This document shows, one piece after another, positions 10,706 through 20,185 of a DNA stretch of 64,000 bases (its first letter is position 1; every line of letters begins with the position of its first letter). Position numbers and translations under genes: made by a program. The stretch lies in contig NZ_NRRN01000004.1 in NCBI RefSeq assembly GCF_016583625.1, positions 25,459 to 89,458 on the forward strand, written 5' to 3'. The DNA comes from Halorhodospira abdelmalekii. GTDB lineage: Bacteria; Pseudomonadota; Gammaproteobacteria; Nitrococcales; Halorhodospiraceae. The notes under the pieces were generated by a model. That model was given only the letters and a program-made list of their open reading frames with translations. It ran no database searches and was not told where the DNA came from.

Positions 10706-12166
10706 ATGGCACAGCAGCAGACAGCAGCGGAGCACTCAACCGAGGAGTCAGCGGCAGCGACTTACGATGTGGTCGTGCTCGGTGCTGGGCCGGGCGGCTA
10801 TTCGGCCGCCTTCCGGGCCGCCGATCTGGGGCTGAAAGTGGCGCTGGTGGAGCAGCACCCAGTGCTCGGCGGCGTCTGTTTGAATGTCGGCTGCATCCCC
10901 TCGAAGGCGCTACTGCACGCCGTCAAGGTCATCGACGAAGCGGAGCAGATGGCTGCCCACGGGATCGCCTTTGGGAAGCCGAAGATCGACCTTGAACGGC
11001 TCAATGGCTGGAAGCGGGGGGTGATCAAACAGCTGACGACCGGTCTGGCCGGCTTGGCTAAGCAGCGAAAGGTGGAGATCGTGCGCGGTGTCGGGCGACT
11101 TACGGGGTCGCACCAGCTGCACGTTGAGACGGAGCAGGGCACCCGTGCCGTCGCATTTCGCCACTGCATCTTGGCGACCGGTTCGCGCCCGCTGATCCCG
11201 CCGGCCTTAGCCAGCGAAGATGCCCGAGTGATGGATTCGACCGGGGCGCTGCGCCTCGAAGAGATCCCGGGGCACCTGTTGATCGTCGGCGGCGGCATCA
11301 TCGGCCTGGAGATGGCTGCGGTCTACAGCGGCCTGGGTGCCAAGGTCACTGTGGTCGAGCTATCCGATCGCCTGATGCCGGGGGCCGACCGCGATCTGGT
11401 CAAGGTCTTGAGTAAGCGCTTAGAGCAGCGCTGCGAGGCGATCCATCTCGAGACCGAAGTTACAGCCATCCAGAGCAATAAGAAATCGCTGACGGTCAGC
11501 TTGCAGGGTGCTAAAGCCCCCGAGAGCGTGCGTTGCGACCGGGTCTTGGTGGCGGTCGGACGTCGGCCCAATAGCGAGGAGATCGGTTTGGAGGCGGCCG
11601 GGATCGAGGTGCAGACCGACGGCACGGTCGCGGTCGACGAACAGATGCGCACCGCCGTGCTGCATATTCACGCGATCGGTGATCTGGTCGGTCAGCCGAT
11701 GTTGGCGCACAAAGCGGTCCACGAGGGTAAGATCGCCGCTGAAGTGATCGCCGGCGAGCGCAGCGCCTGGGATGCTCGCGGGATTCCTTCAGTCGCCTAC
11801 ACCGATCCCGAGGTGGCGTGGATCGGGGTGACCGAGGAAGAGGCAAGGGCCGCTGGGACGGCCTATGAGAAGGGGATGTTCCCGTGGGCGGCCAACGGTC
11901 GTGCCCTCTCGCTTGAGGCCGCCGATGGCCTCTCGAAGCTGCTCTTCGATGCCGAGAGTGGCCGCCTCATCGGCGGCGGGATCGTCGGCCCTGGGGCCGG
12001 CGACTTGATCGCCGAGGTCGCCTTGGCCCTCGAGATGGGCGCCGATGCGCACGATATCGGGCTCACCGTCCACCCCCATCCGACCCTCTCCGAGACCGTG
12101 GCGATGGCCGCCGAGGCGGTCGCCGGTACCTTGACCGATCTGCCGCCGAAAAAGCGCCGTAGTTAG
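10706..12166 (+). CDS. lpdA: Dihydrolipoamide dehydrogenase (E3)
   Basis: Lpd (486 aa) reoxidises the lipoyl arm and reduces NAD+. The FAD motif VVVLGAGPGGYSAA lies near residues 22-35 and the redox disulfide is GGVCLNVGCIPSK, with Cys58 and Cys63. An NAD-binding motif, IVGGGIIGLEMA, lies near 194. The C-terminal dimer interface carries the catalytic His-Glu region VHPHPTLSETV. About 20 residues precede the flavin fold and carry no visible lipoyl domain, unlike some bacterial E3 proteins. The ribosome-binding site is weak (AGAG). It is the third gene of the pyruvate dehydrogenase cluster, 157 bp behind aceF. Confidence 0.96.
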   Translation: MAQQQTAAEHSTEESAAATYDVVVLGAGPGGYSAAFRAADLGLKVALVEQHPVLGGVCLNVGCIPSKALLHAVKVIDEAEQMAAHGIAFGKPKIDLERLNGWKRGVIKQLTTGLAGLAKQRKVEIVRGVGRLTGSHQLHVETEQGTRAVAFRHCILATGSRPLIPPALASEDARVMDSTGALRLEEIPGHLLIVGGGIIGLEMAAVYSGLGAKVTVVELSDRLMPGADRDLVKVLSKRLEQRCEAIHLETEVTAIQSNKKSLTVSLQGAKAPESVRCDRVLVAVGRRPNSEEIGLEAAGIEVQTDGTVAVDEQMRTAVLHIHAIGDLVGQPMLAHKAVHEGKIAAEVIAGERSAWDARGIPSVAYTDPEVAWIGVTEEEARAAGTAYEKGMFPWAANGRALSLEAADGLSKLLFDAESGRLIGGGIVGPGAGDLIAEVALALEMGADAHDIGLTVHPHPTLSETVAMAAEAVAGTLTDLPPKKRRS

Positions 12167-12261
12167 CCCGATACGACCGCGACTCGCCCGTTGGTGGCGC
12201 TTTCGTGCTAATCTCCGGGAAGGGAGAGGCAGATGGCCGTCGAGGCGAGGGGGCTACCCTG

Positions 12262-13419
12262 ATGATCGTCCGTAGAGTGATCCTGGCTACTGTGGGGGCG
12301 GGAGTCCTGCTCTTCGGCGCAGCGCCGGGGGTTGGGGGTTCGGCCGACGGGTTCGAGGCGTTCCAGCAGCAGCGCCAGGAGGCCTTTGCCGCCTATCAGC
12401 GCGACTTTCAAGAGGCCTTTGAGGCCTTTCAGGAGACCTTCGCCGAAGAGTTAGCGGCGTACCGCGAGGAGCTGCGCGGGCGCTGGCATGAGACACTGGT
12501 CAGTGACCGCCATCGCTGGGTTGAGTACAGTGAAGCCCGGGATGCCCGGACGATTGTCGATTATCAAGCCAACCGCATCACCGTAGAGGTGCCAGAGGAA
12601 GAGGGCACCCGGGGGCTGTTGCGGCGCCTTGATGCCCTGATGATGCGCTCGCTCGATGAGGCCTATGCGCGCGATGAAGTAACCCGGCGCACCGCAGAGC
12701 GCGTGGGGATCGAGCTGGAGCACCCGGAGCGGGCCGGTGAGCGGCGGGTGTTGAGCGAGATCACTCCGGACGACCTCGAAGCGATGATGGCGCATGCGCA
12801 GCTTGAGCGGCGGACCGAGCCGCGCGATCGGGCGCAACGTCCGGTGCTGAGTCTATCGGTGCCGATGCCCGAGGCGCGCCCGAGTATCAAGGCGCGCGAG
12901 TATCAGGCCGACGTGCAGCGTGAGGCGCGGCGCTACGACGTCGACGAGGCCCTGATCCTCGCCATTATGCACAGCGAGAGCAGCTTTAACCCGATGGCGC
13001 GCTCGCATATCCCAGCCTACGGTTTAATGCAGATTGTCCCTGAGACCGCTGGTATCGATGTGGCGCAGCGGGTCTACGGCGAACCGCGTCTGCTCTCGCC
13101 TGAGTATTTGTACAACCCGCGCAATAATATTCGGTCTGGTACGGTTTACCTCGATATTTTGCAGTCGAACTATCTGGCCGCCATAGAGGACCCAGAGAGC
13201 CGTATGTACGCGGTGATCGCCGCCTACAATACGGGCGCCGGTAATGTCGCGCGTGCCTTTGTTGGGCGAAGAGATGTCGCCGCCGCTGTGGCGGTGATCA
13301 ACGGCATGACACCAGAGCAGGTCTATGCGCGTCTGCGGCGTGATTTGCCTTACTCCGAGACGCGCGATTACTTGGTGAAGGTGGCGAGTCGAACTGAGGC
13401 GTATCGCGATTTTTACTGA
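12262..13419 (+). CDS. MltC-like lytic transglycosylase, secreted, no lipobox
   Basis: The protein (385 aa) should cleave the glycan strands of peptidoglycan in the periplasm. It has an N-terminal signal peptide with no lipobox Cys, an F/A/Y/Q-rich helical stretch (residues about 30-70), a region like the MltC N-terminal domain, and a C-terminal SLT domain. That domain shows MHSESSFNP with the catalytic Glu, YGLMQIVPETAG and AYNTGAGNV. E. coli MltC is a lipoprotein, so the absent lipobox is notable. I chose the ATG at 12262 because it starts the signal peptide; the frame is open to 12205. Neighbours do not suggest an operon partner other than the lipoprotein downstream. Confidence 0.8.
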   Translation: MIVRRVILATVGAGVLLFGAAPGVGGSADGFEAFQQQRQEAFAAYQRDFQEAFEAFQETFAEELAAYREELRGRWHETLVSDRHRWVEYSEARDARTIVDYQANRITVEVPEEEGTRGLLRRLDALMMRSLDEAYARDEVTRRTAERVGIELEHPERAGERRVLSEITPDDLEAMMAHAQLERRTEPRDRAQRPVLSLSVPMPEARPSIKAREYQADVQREARRYDVDEALILAIMHSESSFNPMARSHIPAYGLMQIVPETAGIDVAQRVYGEPRLLSPEYLYNPRNNIRSGTVYLDILQSNYLAAIEDPESRMYAVIAAYNTGAGNVARAFVGRRDVAAAVAVINGMTPEQVYARLRRDLPYSETRDYLVKVASRTEAYRDFY

Positions 13420-13534
13420 ACAGGCGGGAGGTGCGGTCGGTCGCGTGCCGTCCTGATCGATCAAGGACGCGCAGCTTGAGACCGACGGCAGACTGCGGTG
13501 CGTAGTTGATAGGATGGAGACAGGAGCGGTGGTG

Positions 13535-14131
13535 ATGGTGAATACAACAGTGGTGCGGTCTTTGAGCGTGGCGCTGCTTACGGCGACACTGGTGGTGGGC
13601 TGCGGTTGGTTTACGCGCGATGACCCCGAGCTTACGGAGGAGGAGCGCATCTCCATGCTGCCGCAGTGGGTGGCCGAACCGCGAGTAGAGAATGGTCTGG
13701 CGGCGACCGGGTGTGTGGCTTCTGCTGATAGCTTCAGTCGTGACCAAAGCCGCGCCGATTTGAGCGCGCGGCAGCAGTTGGCCGCGATCATGGGCATCCA
13801 GATCCAGTCGATGGCTGAGCAGTATGAGCGGACCACGGAGACCGCCGATGGGTTAACCATCGGGGCGCACTTTGAAGAAGTGACGCGCGGGCTCATCGAT
13901 GAAGAGTTGCGCGGTTCGCGCCGGGTTCGGAGCGATTACGTCGAGATGCCCAACGGCCGGCTGGAGTTCTGCTCAATGGTCGCCATCGGCCAAGAGGGTG
14001 TCGCTGAGCTCCTTGAACGGGTCGCGGCGGCGGCTGGAGCCGATGCAGGTGTCTTCACGCAGGCGGAGTTGCGCGAGCAGTTTATGAGCCAGGAGGCCTT
14101 TAACCGGATGGATCGGCAGCTGTCGCGGTGA
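13535..14131 (+). CDS. LPP20-family outer-membrane lipoprotein
   Basis: This is a 198-aa lipoprotein with signal peptide and lipobox VVGC (Cys23 from the chosen start). The body resembles the LPP20 domain: PQWVAEP, the ATGCVA segment, then a helical DLSARQQLAAIMG stretch. The molecular function of this family is not established. AGGAG lies 8 bases before the ATG at 13535; an earlier in-frame ATG at 13514 has no comparable site. It lies 115 bp after the transglycosylase on the same strand, so a shared envelope role is possible but not shown. Confidence 0.65.
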   Translation: MVNTTVVRSLSVALLTATLVVGCGWFTRDDPELTEEERISMLPQWVAEPRVENGLAATGCVASADSFSRDQSRADLSARQQLAAIMGIQIQSMAEQYERTTETADGLTIGAHFEEVTRGLIDEELRGSRRVRSDYVEMPNGRLEFCSMVAIGQEGVAELLERVAAAAGADAGVFTQAELREQFMSQEAFNRMDRQLSR

Positions 14132-14205
14132 GCGTGCGGGTCCTTTCGCGGAGGTGCCTGATGACCCCACTGGTGGCAACGATGGGGCTCGTGGTTCGGT
14201 TCGGT

Positions 14206-14230
14206 TAGAATGGGTCGCCGTGCGGCGACC
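14206..14230 (+). promoter_or_regulatory. Candidate -10 element and leader hairpin upstream of ubiU
   Basis: TAGAAT at 14206-14211 is a good -10 hexamer without a clear -35. It is followed at once by a perfect 7-bp stem, GGTCGCC/GGCGACC (14213-14230), with a GTGC loop. The hairpin would sit at the very start of the ubiUVT transcript. I found no FNR-type palindrome, although the E. coli homologues act anaerobically. Confidence 0.35.
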
Positions 14231-14256
14231 ACTCAGCGAGAGGGAGGCCTCTGCCT

Positions 14257-15261
14257 ATGGAGTTGCTTAGCCCCGCAGGCAATCTGACGGCTCTGCGGGC
14301 CGCTGTCGATAACGGCGCAGATACGGTCTATATCGGGTTCCGCGACGCGACCAATGCGCGCCACTTTCCGGGGTTGAACTTTACCCCGCAGCAGGCGGCT
14401 AAGGGTGTTGAGTACGCGCACGCGCGTGGTGCTCGGGTGGCGGTGGCGATCAACTCCTATGTGCAGGCAGGGGGGTGGGCGCAGTGGCGCGAGGCGGTCG
14501 ATGGGGCCGCGCGCATCGGCGCCGACGCCGTGATTCTCGCCGATCTGGGGCTGCTGGACTACGCCGCTCAGCATCACCCGGAGTTGGCGCGCCACCTGTC
14601 GGTGCAGGCCTCGGCGACCACCCCCGAGGCGCTGAACTTCTATCAGCGGCGCTACGGCGTGACCCGTGCGGTCTTACCGCGCGTGCTCTCGATCCAGCAG
14701 GTAGCGGCATTGGCCGAGGAGACCGACGTCGAGTTGGAGGTCTTCGGCTTCGGTTCGCTCTGCGTGATGGCCGAAGGACGGTGTCTGCTCTCTTCGTATG
14801 CCACCGGCGAGTCGCCGAACACGGTCGGTGCCTGTTCCCCGGCGTGGGCGGTGCAGTGGCAGGAGACGGAGCGCGGTCGTGAGGTGCATTTGGGCGGGAT
14901 CTTGATCGATCGCTTTGCGCCCGAGGAGCCGGCCGGCTATCCGACGATCTGTAAGGGGCGCTATGAGGTCGAAGGGCGCATTGAACACGCCTTCGAGTCG
15001 CCGACCAGCTTAGAGACCGCCGAGTTGTTGCCGCAGCTGCAGCGCGCCGGGGTGCAGGCGATCAAGATCGAAGGGCGGCAACGCAGTCCGGCCTACGTCG
15101 GGACGGTAACTCGCATCTGGCGGCAGTTGCTTGACGACTTGACTGCGGCCGGCGACGAGGCCGGGGCGCACCGGCCCGATCCGGCGCGTATTGCCGAGTT
15201 GCGCGAATTTTGCGAAGGAAGCACGACGACGCTCGGTCCGTATGAACGCAAGTGGCAGTAA
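14257..15261 (+). CDS. ubiU: Ubiquinone biosynthesis protein UbiU (U32 peptidase family)
   Basis: UbiU (334 aa) forms a heterodimer with UbiV that, with UbiT, supports oxygen-independent hydroxylation of the ubiquinone ring. The four cysteines that bind a [4Fe-4S] cluster in E. coli UbiU are present at residues 169, 176, 193 and 232 (SLCVMAEGRC, GACSPAW, TICKGRYE). Length matches the family. GGGAGG lies about 9 bases before the ATG. It is followed closely by ubiV and ubiT on the same strand, so the three genes form one operon. In a phototroph that grows anaerobically this route would be needed for quinone supply. Confidence 0.93.
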   Translation: MELLSPAGNLTALRAAVDNGADTVYIGFRDATNARHFPGLNFTPQQAAKGVEYAHARGARVAVAINSYVQAGGWAQWREAVDGAARIGADAVILADLGLLDYAAQHHPELARHLSVQASATTPEALNFYQRRYGVTRAVLPRVLSIQQVAALAEETDVELEVFGFGSLCVMAEGRCLLSSYATGESPNTVGACSPAWAVQWQETERGREVHLGGILIDRFAPEEPAGYPTICKGRYEVEGRIEHAFESPTSLETAELLPQLQRAGVQAIKIEGRQRSPAYVGTVTRIWRQLLDDLTAAGDEAGAHRPDPARIAELREFCEGSTTTLGPYERKWQ

Positions 15262-15286
15262 GTAGTCGAGCTTCGCGGAGGGATGG

Positions 15287-16246
15287 ATGAAGATCAGTAT
15301 CGGTCCGATCCAGTACTACTGGTCTAAGACGCAAGTCGAGCAGTTTTACGTCTCGCTACGCAACCAAGTCGATACCTTCTATCTCGGCGAGACGGTCTGT
15401 GGCCGCCGCCGCGAGATGACCGCCTCCGACTGGATCGGATTGGGCAAGGAGTTGGCCGCCGAGGGGCACGAGGTCGTGCTTTCGACGCTCTGCTTGGTCG
15501 AGGCGCGTTCAGAGGCCGCTCAGGTTCGGCGGCTGTGCGAAAATGGCGAGCTGCGGGTCGAGGCTAACGACTTCACTGCCATCAGCTTTCTGGAAGCCGC
15601 GGATCTGCCCTTCGTCGCCGGGCCGACGCTCAATGTCTACAGCGGCTCGACACTGCGCACGCTGCAGGGGTTGGGCGCGGTTCGCTGGGTGCCTCCGGTT
15701 GAGCTGCCAGGGCGTGCCTTGGCAGAGCTCTTGGGCGAGTACGCCGAGCTGGGCGATGCCCCCGCAATCGAGACCGAGGTCTTCGCCTACGGCCGGTTGC
15801 CGCTCGCCTTCTCGGCGCGCTGCTTTACCGCCCGCCACTACCAGCGCCCGAAAGACGATTGCGAATTTGTCTGCCGTCACCACCCCGAGGGGCTGGAGGT
15901 AACGACGCGCGCCGGGCAGCACTTTCTGACCATCAACGGTATTCAGGCGCAGTCCTTCGGCTGCGTCAACCTGCTCTCGGCGCTGCCCGAGATGCAGCAA
16001 ATGGGTGTTGGCCGAGTTCGCCTATCGCCGCGCCCGGAGGGCATGTCAGAGGTGGTTGCGGCGTTTCGTGCAGCGATCCGGGGCGAGCCGTCTGTTGCCC
16101 TGACCGAGCCGGCTCCGGAACGACAGTGCGATGGGTACTGGTGGGGTGGTGCTGGCTGTGCGCACTACGCCAAGACGCCCGCGGCGCCGTTGGCGGCGCT
16201 ACAGGGTGAAGAGGACGCACTGCGCCCGATCGTACACGAAGAGTGA
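15287..16246 (+). CDS. ubiV: Ubiquinone biosynthesis protein UbiV (U32 peptidase family)
   Basis: UbiV (319 aa) is the partner of UbiU in the oxygen-independent ubiquinone pathway. The expected cluster cysteines are at residues 38 (GETVCGRR), 179 (SARCFTAR), 192 and 196 (DDCEFVCRHH), one residue off the E. coli numbering. The C-terminus is about 25 residues longer than E. coli UbiV. GGAGGG sits close upstream of the ATG at 15287. An eight-C run follows directly after the stop. Confidence 0.92.
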   Translation: MKISIGPIQYYWSKTQVEQFYVSLRNQVDTFYLGETVCGRRREMTASDWIGLGKELAAEGHEVVLSTLCLVEARSEAAQVRRLCENGELRVEANDFTAISFLEAADLPFVAGPTLNVYSGSTLRTLQGLGAVRWVPPVELPGRALAELLGEYAELGDAPAIETEVFAYGRLPLAFSARCFTARHYQRPKDDCEFVCRHHPEGLEVTTRAGQHFLTINGIQAQSFGCVNLLSALPEMQQMGVGRVRLSPRPEGMSEVVAAFRAAIRGEPSVALTEPAPERQCDGYWWGGAGCAHYAKTPAAPLAALQGEEDALRPIVHEE

Positions 16247-16253
16247 CCCCCCC

Positions 16254-16275
16254 CATGAGACAGACATGAGACAGA
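16254..16275. repeat. 11-bp tandem duplication between ubiV and ubiT
   Basis: CATGAGACAGA occurs at 16254-16264 and again at 16265-16275, in the 40-bp ubiV-ubiT gap. Confidence 0.9.
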
Positions 16276-16286
16276 TAGAGTAAGCC

Positions 16287-16751
16287 ATGGTGTTATCGAT
16301 TGAGCGGGCCTTGCCGCTGCTGCTGTTGCCGCTGCGTTGGGCGCCAGCGCCGCTGACCGCGACCGTCTTACCGGTTATGCTCCACAACGTACTCGCCGAC
16401 GCCCTCGAAGATGGTGAGCTTGAGATCCTTGAGGGGCGCATCCTCGGGATCGAAGTCACCGATGCGGGGTTGCGCTACGGCTTCTCGCTCGTCGAGCAGC
16501 GGCTTGTGACGAAAGATGCGGCACTAGCCGATGTCTCGATCCGCGGCGATGCGGCGGCCTTTTTGGCACTGGCCGGGGGGGCGGCCGATCCCGATATGCT
16601 CTTCTTCCGCCGCCGCCTCTGTGTTGAGGGCGATGTCGCGCTGGGGCTGTCGATCAAGAATCTCTTGGAGAGCTACGAGCCGCGACAGCACCTGCCGGCG
16701 CCGCTGCGCCACGCCCTTGAGGCGATGGCCGCGCGGGTTAAGGTCTCTTGA
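16287..16751 (+). CDS. ubiT: Ubiquinone biosynthesis accessory factor UbiT (SCP2 domain)
   Basis: UbiT (154 aa) is a small SCP2-fold lipid carrier of the oxygen-independent ubiquinone pathway. It probably presents hydrophobic intermediates to the UbiU-UbiV pair. The sequence shows the SCP2 pattern with a hydrophobic N-terminal helix and GDAAAFLALAGGAADPDMLFF, as in YhbT proteins. The spacing to ubiV is 40 bp. No strong ribosome-binding site is visible; an AGAGTAAG stretch precedes the ATG. Confidence 0.88.
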   Translation: MVLSIERALPLLLLPLRWAPAPLTATVLPVMLHNVLADALEDGELEILEGRILGIEVTDAGLRYGFSLVEQRLVTKDAALADVSIRGDAAAFLALAGGAADPDMLFFRRRLCVEGDVALGLSIKNLLESYEPRQHLPAPLRHALEAMAARVKVS

Positions 16752-16756
16752 GCGGT

Positions 16757-17656
16757 ATGCCGATGTCGGTTTCTGCAGCGGGCACAGGCTCCGGAGACGC
16801 GGACGATGCGGCGAGACCGCCACCGGAAGAGGAGAGGCCGCCCGGAGAGCAGGGAGAGCGGAGAGAAGAAGAGAGCCTCTTGCTTCACTGGGTCGCGCGC
16901 GGCGACGGACCACCGGTGGTGCTGCTGCACGGCCTCTACGGCAGCGGCGGCAATCTCAACCGGGTGACCCGCCACTTATCTCGCCGCTACCGTGTACTCG
17001 TCCCCGATCTGCGCAACCACGGGCGCTCGCCGCACCATCCGCGCATGGACTACCCAGCCATGGCGGGCGATGTGGTGGCGCTGCTCGCTGCGGCTGGTAT
17101 CGAGCAAGCGGCTGTCGTCGGCCACTCCATGGGCGGCAAGGTGGCGATGACGCTGGCATTGCAGCAGCCGCAACGGGTCGCCGCGCTGGTCGTCGGCGAC
17201 ATCGCCCCAGTTGCCTATGAACACAGCCACGGCCGACTGCTGGCGGCGCTACAGGAGGTGGCGGTGGCGACGGCGCCGAGCCGCCAGGCGGTCGATGCGG
17301 CGCTGGCGGAGAGGATCGCTGATGCGCAGGTGCGGCAGTTTTTGCTGACGAACCTGGTGCCGCGCTCCGGTGCCGATGGTGGCTATACTTGGCGGATTCC
17401 GCTAGCCACGTTGGCCGCTGCGGTGCCCGAGATCGAGAGCTTCCCGGCGTGCAGCGGCAGTTACCCTGGGCCGACGCTCTTTCTCTACGGCGATCGCTCG
17501 GACTACTTTGTCCCGCAGCGCGACGAGCCGGCGGTGTGCCGCCTCTTTCCGCGTGCGCAGCAGCACGCCTTGGCGGGGGCCGGCCACTGGCTCCACGCCG
17601 AGCAGCCGCAAGCCTTTAACGCCGCGCTGAGCGACTTTCTCCAGCGCCACTGGTAA
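16757..17656 (+). CDS. Alpha/beta hydrolase, YbfF-like esterase
   Basis: This alpha/beta hydrolase (about 299 aa) has the oxyanion motif VLLHGLYGSG, the nucleophile elbow GHSMGGK and a C-terminal GAGHWLHAEQP that supplies the catalytic His. PDLRNHGRSPH and the GHSMGGKVAM text resemble the YbfF acyl-CoA esterase group. The physiological substrate is unknown. The N-terminal 40 residues are acidic and Pro/Arg-rich and precede the fold. The start is uncertain: ATG 16757 and 16763, and a TTG at 16748 overlapping the ubiT stop, are all in frame. It probably follows ubiT in the same transcript. Confidence 0.82.
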   Translation: MPMSVSAAGTGSGDADDAARPPPEEERPPGEQGERREEESLLLHWVARGDGPPVVLLHGLYGSGGNLNRVTRHLSRRYRVLVPDLRNHGRSPHHPRMDYPAMAGDVVALLAAAGIEQAAVVGHSMGGKVAMTLALQQPQRVAALVVGDIAPVAYEHSHGRLLAALQEVAVATAPSRQAVDAALAERIADAQVRQFLLTNLVPRSGADGGYTWRIPLATLAAAVPEIESFPACSGSYPGPTLFLYGDRSDYFVPQRDEPAVCRLFPRAQQHALAGAGHWLHAEQPQAFNAALSDFLQRHW

Positions 17657-17662
17657 GGCGCA

Positions 17663-17761
17663 ATCGCCGTGATCGCCGTGATCGCCGTGATCGCCGTGCG
17701 TGCCCGTGCCTTCTCGCGCGTGATCGCCGTGATCTTCGAAAATTGAACGACTTAACGACTT
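17663..17761. repeat. Short tandem repeats upstream of maeB
   Basis: ATCGCCGTG is repeated four times in tandem at 17663-17698, with another copy at 17723-17731. AACGACTT is duplicated at 17746-17753 and 17754-17761. Together they fill most of the 125-bp gap before maeB, so a promoter here would lie among repeats. Confidence 0.9.
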
Positions 17762-17781
17762 AGGGTTGAGGATAGCACCCA

Positions 17782-20109
17782 ATGAGTGATGATCTGAAAG
17801 AGGCCGCCCTCGACTACCACCGGCGTCCCAAGCCGGGGAAGATCGAGGTCGTAGCGAGCAAACCGTTGGCCAACCAACGCGATTTGGCGCTCGCCTACTC
17901 GCCCGGCGTGGCCGCTGCCTGCGAGGCGATCGTCCACGACCCACAAGCTGCCGCCGAGATGACTGCTCGCGGCAATCTGGTGGCGGTGATCACCAACGGC
18001 TCAGCGGTGCTCGGTCTGGGTGACATCGGTCCGCTGGCGGCCAAGCCGGTGATGGAAGGCAAAGGCGTACTCTTTAAGAAGTTCGCCGGCATCGACGTCT
18101 TCGATATCGAGATCAACGAGCCCGATCCGCAGCGTTTCGTCGATATCGTCGCCGCCCTAGAGCCGACCTTCGGCGGCATCAACCTCGAAGACATCAAGGC
18201 CCCGGAGTGTTTCGAGATCGAAGAGACGCTGCGCCGGCGCATGAGCATTCCGGTCTTCCACGACGATCAGCACGGCACTGCCATCATCACCGCAGCGGCG
18301 ATACGCAACGCCTTGCGCATCGTCGATAAACGGCTCGATCAGGTCAAACTGGTCTGCTCCGGTGCGGGAGCGGCGGCGATCGCCTGTCTCGATCTGCTCG
18401 TGGCGATGGGGCTGGAGCGCGAGAACGTCACCGTGGCCGATATCCAGGGCGTCGTCTACAAGGGGCGCAAGGAGAATATGGACCCGCGTAAGGAGGTCTA
18501 TGCGCGCGAGACGGCGGCGCGGACGCTGCGCGAGGTGATCGACGGGGCCGATATCTTCTTAGGGCTGTCGGCCCCCGGGGTGCTGTCGAAAGAGATGGTG
18601 GCGCAGATGGCCGAGCGCCCGATCATCATGGCGTTGGCCAATCCGGTACCGGAGATCCATCCCGACGATGTCCGTGAAGTCTGCCCCGATGCCATTATCG
18701 CCACCGGTCGTTCCGACTACCCCAATCAGGTCAATAACGTCCTCTGTTTTCCCTTTATCTTTCGCGGTGCCCTTGATGTCGGCGCAGCGGCGATCAACGA
18801 GCCGATGAAGCTGGCTGCCGTCGATGCGATCGCCGGTTTGGCCACCGAGGAGTCCTCCGAGGTGGTGGTCGCGGCCTACGGCGGCAAGTCTTTGAGCTTT
18901 GGTCCGGACTATCTGATCCCTAAGCCGTTCGATCCGCGGCTGATTACCCGGATTGCCCCTGCGGTGGCTGAGGCGGCGATGCGCAGCGGGGTGGCGAGTC
19001 GCCCGTTGACCGATGTCGACGCCTACCGTCTGCAACTGCAGCAGCACGTCTTCCAGTCCGGCTTGGTCATGAAGCCGATCTTCGAGCGCGCGCGCGCGCG
19101 GCCGATGCGGGTCGTCTACACCGACGGTGAGGAGGAGCGGATCCTGCGAGCGGTGCAGTTGGTCGTCGATGAGGGGCTGGTGCGTCCGATCGTGGTGGGG
19201 CGGCGCAGCGTTGTCGAGCGGCGCTTGCGCAAGCTGGGGCTGCGCGTCCATCCCGACGAAGACTTTGAGTTGGTCGACCCGCAAGACGATCCGCGCTATC
19301 GGCAGTATTGGCAGGTCTACCACGGGCTGATGGCGCGCAGCGGGGTCTCGCCGGCGGCGGCGCGGACGATGGTGCGCACGCGCACGACCGTAATCGGCGC
19401 CCTGATGGTCCACCTCGGCGATGCCGACGCCCTAGTCGGCGGCATCGAGGGGCGCTTCCATCGGCAACTGCAGCACGTCGATAACGTCATCGGGCGCCGG
19501 CGCGGGGTGCGCAACTTGGCGGCGATGAGCGTCCTGATCATGCCGCGCGGCACCTTCTTCCTCTGCGATACCTACGTCAACTACGACCCGAGCCCGCACG
19601 AGGTCGCGGAGATGACGCTGCTCGCAGCCGATGGTGTGCGCCGCTTCGGCATCACACCCAAGGTCGCGCTGCTGTCGCACTCCAACTTCGGCACCTCGGG
19701 GGAGGCCTCGGCGGCGAAGATGCGCCAGGCCCTGCCGCTGATCCAGGATCGCGATCCAAGCCTTGAGGTGGAGGGCGAGATGCACGGCGATGCGGCGATC
19801 TCCGAGGAGGTGCGGCGGCGCATCTTCCCCGATGCCCAGCTCAGTGGCCAGGCCAACCTGTTGATCATGCCCGGGCTGGATGCAGCGAATATCGCCTTCA
19901 ATCTCCTCAAGGGGACGTCTGAGAGCGTCTCTGTAGGGCCGATTTTGCTCGGCACTGCGCGCCCGGCGCACATCTTGACGCCGTCGGCGACGGTCCGCGC
20001 CATCGTCAACCTCTCGGCCCTTGCGGTGGTCGAGGCGCAGATGGCCGAGCCGCAGACAGTTGAGCCGGAGGCTGACGCCGCGGCGGGGAGGGGCGACTCG
20101 GCTGGCTAG
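17782..20109 (+). CDS. maeB: NADP-dependent malic enzyme with phosphotransacetylase-like domain
   Basis: MaeB (775 aa) oxidatively decarboxylates malate to pyruvate. The N-terminal malic enzyme half shows [23 protein letters not shown] and the NAD(P) site [13 protein letters not shown] near residues 192-204. The C-terminal half (from about residue 430) is the phosphotransacetylase-type domain typical of MaeB, which usually senses acetyl-CoA and lacks catalytic activity in this fusion. Length matches E. coli MaeB (759 aa). GAGGA lies about 13 bases before the ATG. Confidence 0.95.
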   Translation: MSDDLKEAALDYHRRPKPGKIEVVASKPLANQRDLALAYSPGVAAACEAIVHDPQAAAEMTARGNLVAVITNGSAVLGLGDIGPLAAKPVMEGKGVLFKKFAGIDVFDIEINEPDPQRFVDIVAALEPTFGGINLEDIKAPECFEIEETLRRRMSIPVFHDDQHGTAIITAAAIRNALRIVDKRLDQVKLVCSGAGAAAIACLDLLVAMGLERENVTVADIQGVVYKGRKENMDPRKEVYARETAARTLREVIDGADIFLGLSAPGVLSKEMVAQMAERPIIMALANPVPEIHPDDVREVCPDAIIATGRSDYPNQVNNVLCFPFIFRGALDVGAAAINEPMKLAAVDAIAGLATEESSEVVVAAYGGKSLSFGPDYLIPKPFDPRLITRIAPAVAEAAMRSGVASRPLTDVDAYRLQLQQHVFQSGLVMKPIFERARARPMRVVYTDGEEERILRAVQLVVDEGLVRPIVVGRRSVVERRLRKLGLRVHPDEDFELVDPQDDPRYRQYWQVYHGLMARSGVSPAAARTMVRTRTTVIGALMVHLGDADALVGGIEGRFHRQLQHVDNVIGRRRGVRNLAAMSVLIMPRGTFFLCDTYVNYDPSPHEVAEMTLLAADGVRRFGITPKVALLSHSNFGTSGEASAAKMRQALPLIQDRDPSLEVEGEMHGDAAISEEVRRRIFPDAQLSGQANLLIMPGLDAANIAFNLLKGTSESVSVGPILLGTARPAHILTPSATVRAIVNLSALAVVEAQMAEPQTVEPEADAAAGRGDSAG

Positions 20110-20185
20110 CTGGACCCGGCAGGCCCGGCTGGCTAAGGTCAGCCAGGCCGTTCACCGCCAGGCTCTCGGTCAGCTCGGTCAGATC

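Noticed and set aside
12205..12261. An upstream extension of the MltC-like gene
   Set aside because: The extra 19 residues are polar and would spoil the signal peptide that begins at 12262.
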